Position numbers and translations under genes: made by a program
From: Candidatus Bathyarchaeota archaeon
Lineage (GTDB): Archaea; Thermoproteota; Bathyarchaeia; Bathyarchaeales; DTEX01
Length of the DNA stretch: 12,845 bases
NCBI GenBank assembly: GCA_021162225.1
Contig: JAGGZB010000133.1
Span: forward strand, 1 to 12,845
Direction of reading: 5' to 3'
The notes under the pieces: generated by a model
The model's input: the letters and a program-made list of their open reading frames with translations, nothing else
Database searches by the model: none
Told to the model about the DNA's origin: nothing
Shown: in pieces, positions 1-6,559 of the stretch
How the letters are laid out: each line of letters starts with the position of its first letter
How positions within the stretch are numbered: position 1 is the first letter of the stretch

Positions 1-1139
1 ATTTTCATCCGGTAATAGGCGGCATTGAAACATACGTTCTTGAGCTTTCAAGGGAACTTATCGATAAAGGACATGAAGTCTTCGTATTTACATCTAACAA
101 GACAATGAGCCAAGAATATAATGTATTCCCGAGCTATGAGGAGATAGAGGGTATAAAGGTCTTCAGGTTTAGGGTCTGTCCCTTTACTAGGGGGGTGGAG
201 TTCTGGTTTGGCTTCGCTGAAAAACTGCTTGAGATAAAAGCTGATATTGTTCACAGCCATAAGGTTGGGTTCTTCATGAATGATGTCTGCGCCTATTTGT
301 GCGAGATGAGAAAGATTCCATGCGTTTCCACAACTCATGGAGTTCCCTATATATCCGACGTTCATAAGGAGCCGCTTCTGAGAGATATTTATTTGAAGTC
401 TATCCCTAGAATAACCGTGAAACTCTTTGATCAGATAATAGCTCTCTCCACAATAGAGATTCCATGGCTTTTAAGATCAGGAGTTCCGAATGAAAAGATA
501 CATATAATTCCGGGGGGAGTATCTAGACGGGCAACTGAATTAGGAGTAAATTCCGAAGAATTCAGAGAGAAGTATGGCATAAAATCCAAAATGATCCTGT
601 ATCTTGGTCGATTAGCGAAGAAGAAAGGAATCGAGCATTTAATACGCGCGGCTCCTCAGCTCCTCAAGGATTTCCCAACGTTAAAGATAGTCGTAGCCGG
701 GCCTGACTGTGGGATTATGCGAAGCCTGAAGGAGCTGGCATGTAAATTGGGAGTTGAGAGAAACATAGTTTTTACGGGTCCTCTTTCAGAAGGGGAGAAA
801 TACGCGGCTATAGCGTCTTCGGAGGCTCTTGTTCTTACAAGCTCCTTCGAGGCTCAAGGGCTCGTTCTACTTGAGGCTCAGATTTTAGGGAAACCCGTCG
901 TGGCTACGAGGCAGGGGGGAATTCCATACTTTATAAAGAATGGCGAGAACGGCATTCTAATAGAGTATGGAAAACCCGATCAGATAGCTGAGGCTTTAAG
1001 GAGCATATTGATGGATGAAGCGTTTGCGCGCAGGCTGGGTGAGAATGGGAGACGCATGGCTAAGGAATATACTTGGGACAGGATCGCGGAGGAGATCCTC
1101 TCGGTATACGAGGACGCCTTAGAGAGTAATATGGCTTAG
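1..1139 (+). CDS. GT4 family glycosyltransferase, 5' truncated by window edge
   Basis: This is a retaining glycosyltransferase of the GT4 (GT-B fold) type, which transfers a sugar from a nucleotide-sugar to a lipid, glycan or small acceptor on the cytoplasmic side of the membrane. The reading frame is open from base 3, and its first residues are the typical GT4 N-terminal loop and helix (HPVIGGIETYVLEL, then KGHEVFVFTS), so the real start lies just upstream of the window. The first in-frame ATG (105) is internal. The C-terminal Rossmann domain has the donor-site pattern: LGRLAKKKG near 603-632, VVAGPD near 690-707, and an E-x7-E pair at 849-851 and 873-875 (FEAQGLVLLEAQ), followed by GKPVVATRQGGIP. 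The acceptor cannot be told from sequence. It converges on the MBL gene with a 29-base gap. Confidence 0.93.
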   Translation, partial: FHPVIGGIETYVLELSRELIDKGHEVFVFTSNKTMSQEYNVFPSYEEIEGIKVFRFRVCPFTRGVEFWFGFAEKLLEIKADIVHSHKVGFFMNDVCAYLCEMRKIPCVSTTHGVPYISDVHKEPLLRDIYLKSIPRITVKLFDQIIALSTIEIPWLLRSGVPNEKIHIIPGGVSRRATELGVNSEEFREKYGIKSKMILYLGRLAKKKGIEHLIRAAPQLLKDFPTLKIVVAGPDCGIMRSLKELACKLGVERNIVFTGPLSEGEKYAAIASSEALVLTSSFEAQGLVLLEAQILGKPVVATRQGGIPYFIKNGENGILIEYGKPDQIAEALRSILMDEAFARRLGENGRRMAKEYTWDRIAEEILSVYEDALESNMA

Positions 1140-1168
1140 AGTATGCTGGCTGCTTCCGCGTTAATCCT

Positions 1169-2110
1169 TTACCTCTTGACGCTCCACCTATAGATGCTAT
1201 TAGATCTTTCCCTCTCGATCTTTCCTTCCTTCTCGAGATCCTCTAGTATACAGCCGATTGTAACTGGTCGGGAGGCAACGGCTTTCTCATGTATCTGCTT
1301 TATGCTTAGAGGCTTTTCTGCCTCTTCGAGGATCTCCCAGACTCGAGACTCAAGCTCCTTTATTCCCTTTAGGCTTTCATTTATATGCTTCACCACATGC
1401 TCTCCTCGGAGAACCGCTTCACTGAAGGGTGGGAATGGATGGCCGGTTATGAGAACTTTCACTGGCTCCTGCAGTAGGCGGCGCATAGACTCAGCGTATT
1501 CTTTAGGGCTGTGGAAGAGGAGAGGTCTTCCTTCCCCTCTACCTTGGGCGGAGTCCCCTGCTATGCAGACCCCCGTCTCCTCGTCTAAGAGACACGAAGA
1601 ATCCGGAGAGTGGCCTGGCGTATGTAATATGCGGATCCGTCTGCCATCAAGTTCGAGAATATCGCCATTCTCAAATGTAACATCAGCCTTGAATGATTCG
1701 AAGTCGGGTTTCCCCCTCGGGTATATTGATGGAAATCTTTCATGAAGCTCTTTATTTATTAAATCGGCATCTTCGACGTATGGTTTTCCAGATTTGTGAA
1801 CATAGACTTTACAGCCTGTTTCTTTTTTAATCTGAGCTACGCCGCCGCAGTGATCTAAGTGAGCGTGCGTTAGTATTATGCGAGAAATCTCTGACGGTTC
1901 TCTTCCAATCTTTTTCAGATATGGATATATAGCGGTCCTAGGCGAATCCGAGGCTCCCACATCCACTAACGTTATGGCATCATCCAGAATAGCGACGGAG
2001 CTTACAAAGTAATTTAGCCATGGACACTTTATCAAATGGATTCCTTCCGCCACTTCCATCTGTAAACCCCAGTTGACAATGTACCTTTTGGCATAATAAG
2101 CGTTCCTCAT
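1169..2110 (-). CDS. MBL-fold metallohydrolase with C-terminal winged helix
   Basis: Metallo-beta-lactamase-fold hydrolase of 313 residues. The dinuclear metal site is complete: HAHLDH at residues 82-87, H163 or H167 in HTPGHS, D186 in AGDS and H224 in TGHP. Residues about 247-313 form a helical tail ending in a short basic strand region (LSIKQIHEKA, then LEKEGKIERE), which fits the winged-helix domain found after the MBL core in LACTB2-like proteins. The substrate is unknown; such proteins include thioesterases, glyoxalase II-like enzymes and nucleases. The start chosen is the ATG 10 bases after the stop of the cyclo-ligase homologue, implying one transcript and translational coupling. A second ATG at residue 18 (2059) lies just before the family-like beginning MEVAEGIHLI and is an alternative start. 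Confidence 0.88.
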   Translation of the reverse strand: MRNAYYAKRYIVNWGLQMEVAEGIHLIKCPWLNYFVSSVAILDDAITLVDVGASDSPRTAIYPYLKKIGREPSEISRIILTHAHLDHCGGVAQIKKETGCKVYVHKSGKPYVEDADLINKELHERFPSIYPRGKPDFESFKADVTFENGDILELDGRRIRILHTPGHSPDSSCLLDEETGVCIAGDSAQGRGEGRPLLFHSPKEYAESMRRLLQEPVKVLITGHPFPPFSEAVLRGEHVVKHINESLKGIKELESRVWEILEEAEKPLSIKQIHEKAVASRPVTIGCILEDLEKEGKIERERSNSIYRWSVKR

Positions 2111-2120
2111 CTTTAGATGA

Positions 2121-2846
2121 TTAATTCCTCAGAATCCTTCTCAATTCTAACAGCACCGGAATCTTGCGTATCTGCTCATTTGTAAGCCTATCCCATATGA
2201 TCCCTCTAGGCTTTGGGTATTTACTCTTTATCTTCACACTCTTCTGAGGAGTGAAGATAAAATCAACTATTAAGTCATGTTCTTCCCTCGGCGCGTCATC
2301 CACTATCTGTAGGTCGTGAACCGTCGTAAATACTGGAGTTTCCTCATCCGCCAAGCTGAGACTCCTCAGAATTCCATACTCGATCTCGCTGTATCCTCCT
2401 CCCTTACCGACACGTATACCCTCTCTTGAAACCGCTACGGAACCCACCACAATAAGATCTACTTGAGGCAGACTCCTCAGCGGACAAATTTTTCCATATT
2501 TGAATGCTCCTTTGATTGTCGATGCTTCCATGAATGCTCTTCGCGGAATTTTATTTGAATCGAGCAGGATGAAGCCCTTCCTCAATCTTGGAGTGGGCAT
2601 CACTAGGAGCTTTCCGCATTCTAGAGCTAAATATCTAACAGGCTTCTGCGGAGAGTCAGGATTCACCTTGATTACTTTAGCTTCTTTAAATTCCCTTGAG
2701 GCAGCTATTTTCTCCGCCGCTTTTCTGGCTCCTACGAAATTTGGTATCCTTCCCCATATGGGCTTTGGGAATCTCGCCACATCATTCTCTTCAAGAATCT
2801 TCCAAATCTTATTTCTTATCTCCGCTTTGCTTAACAAAATGGACAT
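2121..2846 (-). CDS. 5-formyltetrahydrofolate cyclo-ligase family protein (archaeal/MTHFSD type)
   Basis: The protein belongs to the 5-formyltetrahydrofolate cyclo-ligase family, whose classical members use ATP to convert 5-formyl-THF to 5,10-methenyl-THF. It is the longer archaeal form related to the domain in eukaryotic MTHFSD, not the short bacterial enzyme. Diagnostic segments are GRIPNFVGA near the N-terminus, VMPTPRLRKGF in the middle, and the phosphate-binding VGKGGGYSEIEYGIL. The frame stays open up to an ATG at 2891, which would add 15 residues (MWWINPQS...). I prefer the ATG at 2846 because MSILLSKAEIRNKIW lies at the usual family distance from the GRIPNF motif. Neither start has a Shine-Dalgarno. 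It is first in an operon with the MBL gene. Activity on 5-formyl-THF is inferred from family only; many archaea use methanopterin-type cofactors instead. Confidence 0.85.
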   Translation of the reverse strand: MSILLSKAEIRNKIWKILEENDVARFPKPIWGRIPNFVGARKAAEKIAASREFKEAKVIKVNPDSPQKPVRYLALECGKLLVMPTPRLRKGFILLDSNKIPRRAFMEASTIKGAFKYGKICPLRSLPQVDLIVVGSVAVSREGIRVGKGGGYSEIEYGILRSLSLADEETPVFTTVHDLQIVDDAPREEHDLIVDFIFTPQKSVKIKSKYPKPRGIIWDRLTNEQIRKIPVLLELRRILRN

Positions 2847-2891
2847 CTCAAGGAGTACTTCTCTAATGCTCTGAGGATTTATCCACCACAT

Positions 2892-2942
2892 GAAAAAATA
2901 AGCTTTTATGGATGACTACACTTAATTGAATGGGGATCTTGA
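2892..2942. promoter_or_regulatory. Divergent promoter region between cyclo-ligase homologue and PMI-like gene
   Basis: This short AT-rich spacer separates two divergent genes. On the + strand, the box CTTTTATGG at 2903-2911 lies about 32-40 bases before the PMI-like ATG, and GGGGATC (2932-2938), close to the archaeal GGTGATC ribosome binding site, sits just before that ATG at 2943. On the minus strand, CATAAAAGC over the same bases, or CAATTAAG near 2921-2928, could serve the cyclo-ligase operon. The first would place transcription start inside the longer reading frame and favour the ATG at 2846. The boxes were found by eye only. Confidence 0.4.
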
Positions 2943-4157
2943 ATGGGTATAGAAAGACTTGTCAGGAAAGCTATTGACGATGGCGAAGGTATTTTACGGC
3001 TAGCTCCAACATGGGTTCCTAGAGATTTTCTCTCTCCAGGAGGGCGGCTTAGGCTAGATCCAAGTGACCTATACGCACTCGGCGCCGGAAGAGGGGGAAT
3101 TGATGAAAGATGGCTGGCTTCCACGGTAAAGGCGGATAACCCTGGGGCGCCGGAGGATGAGGGCTTAAGCTATATAGTTATAGATGAGAAGGAAGCAGAG
3201 AAGAGCTTGCTGAGAGACGCCATTAACGAGGTAGGCGAAGAAATTATTGGAAAGGAAGCTATGAGAAAGTATGGCGGATGGACCGTTTTGACCAAGCTTT
3301 TTGATAATTCTGTTCCGATACCGTTTCACTTGCATCAGATGGAAAAACACGCCCGCGCCGTTGGCATGGAGCCCAAGCCTGAAGCCTATTATTTTCCGCC
3401 TCAGCTTAATACTAACGAGGGGAAATTTCCATATAGCTTCTTCGGCTTAGCTCCAGATACAACCCGAGAGGACATAAAGGAATGTTTAAGAAACTGGGAT
3501 AAAGGGGATAATGGAATACTCTACTATTCCATAGCTTACAAGCTTAAGCCCGGAACAGGATGGCTTATTCCAGCTGGGATCCTACATGCTCCAGGAACGC
3601 TTGTAACTTATGAGGTGCAGAAAGCATCCGATGTATTCGCTATGTATCAATCTATGCTTGAAGGTAAGCCTGTTCCCCGCGAACTTTTGGTAAAGGACGT
3701 TCCTAAAGATAAGCGGGATGATCTAGACTACATCGTGGACATGATAGATTGGGAAGCTAATCTTGATCCATATTTCAAAAGGCACCATTATATTGAGCCT
3801 AAATTCGCTAGGGACCCAGAGGAGACCAGAAAGGAGGGCTATGTGGAGCGATGGATCGTTTATGCATCTGAAGAGTTCAGCGCTAAGGAGCTAAAGGTCT
3901 TTCCCGGAGCTGAGGTTAAGGTGAAGGATCCGGCTGCCTACGGACTCATAGTTATACAAGGCCATGGAAGAATAGGGAGATTTAAAGTTGAGGCCCCGAG
4001 CGTGATTAGATACGGCGAATTGACCAATGACGAATTATTCGTTACAGCGGATGCAGCGAGAGATGGAGTGAAAATAATTAACGAGAGTATTCGCGAAGAC
4101 CTCGTCATACTGAAGCATTTCGGCCCAGGCAACCCTGAGGCTCCAAAGACTATCTAA
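2943..4157 (+). CDS. Cupin-type protein related to type I phosphomannose isomerase
   Basis: A 404-residue protein whose central region carries the metal-site layout of type I mannose-6-phosphate isomerases: FHLHQMEKHA (H129, H131), then KPEAYYF (E147), and GWLIPAGILHAPGTL (H215) followed by a YEVQKASD stretch like the EIQQSSD of known PMIs. This suggests a zinc- or iron-dependent cupin acting on a sugar or sugar phosphate. Residues 1-110 have no resemblance I recognise, and residues about 300-395 look like a second, metal-free beta-barrel half (VFPGAEVKVKDP, VIQGHGRIGRF). Classical PMIs show QVHP at the first motif, so this is a divergent branch and its substrate is open. The ATG is preceded by GGGGATC. 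It stands alone, with a T-rich terminator behind it. Confidence 0.75.
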   Translation: MGIERLVRKAIDDGEGILRLAPTWVPRDFLSPGGRLRLDPSDLYALGAGRGGIDERWLASTVKADNPGAPEDEGLSYIVIDEKEAEKSLLRDAINEVGEEIIGKEAMRKYGGWTVLTKLFDNSVPIPFHLHQMEKHARAVGMEPKPEAYYFPPQLNTNEGKFPYSFFGLAPDTTREDIKECLRNWDKGDNGILYYSIAYKLKPGTGWLIPAGILHAPGTLVTYEVQKASDVFAMYQSMLEGKPVPRELLVKDVPKDKRDDLDYIVDMIDWEANLDPYFKRHHYIEPKFARDPEETRKEGYVERWIVYASEEFSAKELKVFPGAEVKVKDPAAYGLIVIQGHGRIGRFKVEAPSVIRYGELTNDELFVTADAARDGVKIINESIREDLVILKHFGPGNPEAPKTI

Positions 4158-4183
4158 TGTTTCTCATGATTAAAGATTGACCC

Positions 4184-4199
4184 CGTTTTTCATTTTGTC
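4184..4199 (+). terminator. T-rich archaeal terminator after PMI-like gene
   Basis: About 27 bases after the stop codon there is CCCCG followed by TTTTT (4186-4190) and a second T run (ATTTTGT, 4192-4198). Oligo-T runs without a strong hairpin are the usual intrinsic termination signal in archaea. Confidence 0.45.
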
Positions 4200-4430
4200 T
4201 GCTTTAATGTATTCCGTTGACCTTTAAAGATCTTTCAGCAAGACTACATTATTTTTATTCTTAGTTCTTGTTAGGAATGCACGGTCTACTTGGGGGTTAT
4301 CCTGAAGAGTCTCTACGCCATCATAGTTTTCGCAGATATGATTAGTTAAAGCTAGATTGATAGGAAGACGCGTCCCTACATGAAGAAATATATTTCTGCA
4401 AGCAGGCACCTCTTTATCTTCGTCTCATCA

Positions 4431-4491
4431 GCCATGATGAGGATCTCTTTAACGAAAACTTTTTCAGTTAGAAAGTCGAAATAACTGAGGC
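4431..4491 (+). ncRNA. Candidate C/D-box sRNA
   Basis: A perfect C box ATGATGA (4434-4440) and a D box CTGA (4485-4488) are 44 bases apart and flanked by complementary GCC (4431-4433) and GGC (4489-4491), as in the terminal stem of archaeal C/D guide RNAs. Internal C'/D' boxes are degenerate at best: GTTAGAA at 4467-4473 would leave an 11-base guide before the D box, and CGAA at 4453-4456 a 12-base guide after the C box. No target was identified, so this is a pattern match only. Confidence 0.3.
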
Positions 4492-4534
4492 AACCTTGAG
4501 AAGAATGGGTGAGTAAGCTAGGGTGGGGATTAAG

Positions 4535-5740
4535 ATGCTGGAGATCTCTGAGAGAACTAGGAATCTGGGTACGGAGAACGCGTTTGTTGTTCTGAAGGAA
4601 GTTAATGAGCTCGTTCGCGAGGGAAAAGACATAGTTAACTTTTGTATTGGACAGCCAGATTTTGACACTCCCGAGTATATTAAGGAGGCAGCCATTAAGG
4701 CTATTCGGGAGGGGAAGACTGGCTATACTCCATCGCCGGGCATACCCGAGCTTAGAGAGGCAGTTGCTGAATACTTTTCTAAGACCAGAAATATTGATGT
4801 TAAGCCTGAATGGGTAGTTGTAGCGAATGGCGCCAAGCCCTTCATAGCGTATACTATATTAACAGTGACTGATTATGGGAGGGGTGACGAGGTCTTATAT
4901 CCAAACCCCGGCTTTCCGATCTATGAATCTCAGATACGAGCGAATGGAGCCATACCTGTCCCTCTCCCATTACATGAGAGTAAAGGTTACGCGTTTGATA
5001 TCGAGTATTTAGAGAAGAAGATAACTGATAGGACCAAGCTGCTAATCTTGAACTCCCCCCACAACCCCACCGGAGGCGTATTGGATAAGGATACTTTGGA
5101 GCAGATAGCGGATATAGTGAAGAGGCACGATAACCTCTGGGTCTTATCTGACGAGATCTATTCGCATATGGTTTACGATGGGGAATTCGTTAGCATAGCA
5201 TCATTTCCAGGAATGCAGGAGAGAACAATAATAGTCGATGGGGTTTCAAAGACTTATGCCATGACGGGATGGAGGATAGGCTTTGCGGCGAATGAAAAAC
5301 TGGCTCAGCATCTTTCAAGATGGATTACGAACACGGATTCCTGCGCAGGCCATCCTAATCAGTACGCTGCTCTCGCGGCGCTAACTGGTCCTCAAGATGA
5401 TGCCAAAAGGATGTTCATGAGCTTCAGGGAGAGGCGTGAAATCATCGTGGAAGGGCTTAACAGGATAAATGGTATAAAGTGTCTTAGGCCTGGAGGGGCG
5501 TTCTATGCCTGGCCGAACGTAACGGAGGCATGTAGAATGCTGAATATAGGGGACTCTGAGGAGTTTAGGAGGCGGCTCCTTTATGAGGCTGGTGTCGCCG
5601 TATTATCTGATATCCATTTCGGATTTAAGATTAAGGGTGAGGGAGAGCATATTAGACTTTCATACGCAACATCGGAGGAGAATATAAGAGAGGGGCTGAG
5701 GAGAATAGAGGAGTATATTGAAGAGAACAGGGTTGAATGA
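4535..5740 (+). CDS. PLP-dependent aminotransferase, class I/II (fold type I)
   Basis: This enzyme transfers an amino group between an amino acid and a 2-oxo acid using pyridoxal phosphate, in the aspartate aminotransferase subfamily. Numbering from the ATG at 4535, it shows the N-terminal FCIGQPDFDTP segment, the GYTPSPGIPELREAV loop, N177 in NSPHNPTGG, D206 and Y209 in SDEIY, the Schiff-base lysine K239 in VDGVSKTYAMTGWR, and the carboxylate-binding R374 in IRLSYA. Length (401 residues) is normal and all key residues are present. The frame also has a GTG start at 4523, but GGTGGGGAT at 4522-4530 makes a better ribosome binding site for the ATG at 4535. The substrate is not determinable; aspartate or alanine with 2-oxoglutarate are usual. 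It converges on the membrane protease gene with a 9-base gap. Confidence 0.93.
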   Translation: MLEISERTRNLGTENAFVVLKEVNELVREGKDIVNFCIGQPDFDTPEYIKEAAIKAIREGKTGYTPSPGIPELREAVAEYFSKTRNIDVKPEWVVVANGAKPFIAYTILTVTDYGRGDEVLYPNPGFPIYESQIRANGAIPVPLPLHESKGYAFDIEYLEKKITDRTKLLILNSPHNPTGGVLDKDTLEQIADIVKRHDNLWVLSDEIYSHMVYDGEFVSIASFPGMQERTIIVDGVSKTYAMTGWRIGFAANEKLAQHLSRWITNTDSCAGHPNQYAALAALTGPQDDAKRMFMSFRERREIIVEGLNRINGIKCLRPGGAFYAWPNVTEACRMLNIGDSEEFRRRLLYEAGVAVLSDIHFGFKIKGEGEHIRLSYATSEENIREGLRRIEEYIEENRVE

Positions 5741-5749
5741 TCTTCTCAT

Positions 5750-6553
5750 TTATCCTGTCCTTTTATTTATCTTCATTATGCGTGCTATTCCAAGTCCCAT
5801 TATTGACCCGGCTATCACCACTAGCGTCGCTGGGAAAAAGGTGAATAACCTCGTGTTCAGCATTAACGCTTCAAAGAGAAACATGGCTATGCCGTTTGTG
5901 GCAGCCATGATGACTCCGACCTCCGTTCTATATTTTGCTGATGCTTGAATGGAGATTAAGCTTGCCAAGTATATGTCTCCCAGCCCCAAGTTTATGATTG
6001 ATGTATATGGATACATAGGGAGAATGAGGAGAACTGGAAGTCTGAGTTCAAGCATCTTCGTGGCCGACTGCACCATGAAGCCCGTGAGAAAAACCTGAAT
6101 AACATCCATTATCGTTAGTAAAGCGGCGAAGATCCAAACAGTTCTCCAAGAGAACAATCCACTCGTATATAGGATTATTATTATGAAGAAGACCGCGACT
6201 GATATGTTGAAGGTCGCTAGGTTCCAGAAGAAGAGATATGAACAGATGAAGAGGATGGGAGGAAAGATGGCTATGTACCATTTCTTTAGGAGCATGCGAG
6301 TAAACGAGAATAATATGTAGGAGTACGCTGTTAGAAAGAATATTCGAATAGCCTCTCCTGGGACGAGCGCCATAACCGTCACCGCGATTCCTATCCAGAC
6401 AGCGGTTAAAATGGCCTCTTTAGTGCTGAACTTTGCCTCTTCAAAGAGAGAGGAGAGCCTACTTTTCAGCTTATCCTGTATGAAAATCGAGCTGGCTATT
6501 AGGAGAAAAAATACGGAGGGAAGGACTATGTCGAAGTGCAAGATCACCTTCAC
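5750..6553 (-). CDS. Presenilin/signal peptide peptidase-like intramembrane aspartyl protease (A22-type), divergent
   Basis: A very hydrophobic 267-residue protein with about nine membrane helices (roughly 8-25, 47-63, 69-86, 93-110, 114-130, 137-160, 185-203, 211-232, 238-258) and no signal peptide. The motif order is that of presenilins and SPPs: an aspartate in helix 6 (TIMD, D150), then FMVQSATKM and RLPVLLILP, which recall the segment after YD in archaeal presenilin homologues and SPP; GLGD (190-193) at the start of helix 7; and FFPATLVV (PAT, 241-243) where PAL is expected. Family knowledge puts the two aspartates as the catalytic pair cutting substrates within the membrane. Oddities are Met for Tyr before D150 and PAT for PAL. 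The start is GTG, 6 bases after the nnr stop, so the pair is likely cotranscribed. An inactive homologue is possible. Confidence 0.72.
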   Translation of the reverse strand: MKVILHFDIVLPSVFFLLIASSIFIQDKLKSRLSSLFEEAKFSTKEAILTAVWIGIAVTVMALVPGEAIRIFFLTAYSYILFSFTRMLLKKWYIAIFPPILFICSYLFFWNLATFNISVAVFFIIIILYTSGLFSWRTVWIFAALLTIMDVIQVFLTGFMVQSATKMLELRLPVLLILPMYPYTSIINLGLGDIYLASLISIQASAKYRTEVGVIMAATNGIAMFLFEALMLNTRLFTFFPATLVVIAGSIMGLGIARIMKINKRTG

Positions 6554-6559
6554 ACCAAC

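Larger units (their letters stand above)
4158..4534. other. Intergenic stretch without a convincing gene
   Basis: This is the only gap over 300 bases. It contains the T-rich terminator near 4184-4199, a candidate C/D-box RNA at 4431-4491 and the ribosome binding site of the aminotransferase. On the minus strand a 61-codon frame starting with GTG (4409-4224) and a second short frame (about 4508-4370, ending IYFFM) have protein-like composition but match nothing I recognise. They could be remnants of a decayed small gene. No tRNA-like arms or repeats are visible. Confidence 0.5.

Noticed and set aside
48..365. 105-codon minus-strand open frame
   Set aside because: It is antisense to the glycosyltransferase, whose frame is continuous through the region with clear GT4 motifs.
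1194..1745. 183-codon + strand open frame
   Set aside because: It lies antisense to the MBL gene, is rich in Ser/Arg/Pro as expected for an antisense shadow, and resembles no family; the minus-strand frame carries the full metal-binding motif set.
4468..4695. 75-codon minus-strand open frame
   Set aside because: It is antisense to the start of the aminotransferase and has no recognisable motif.
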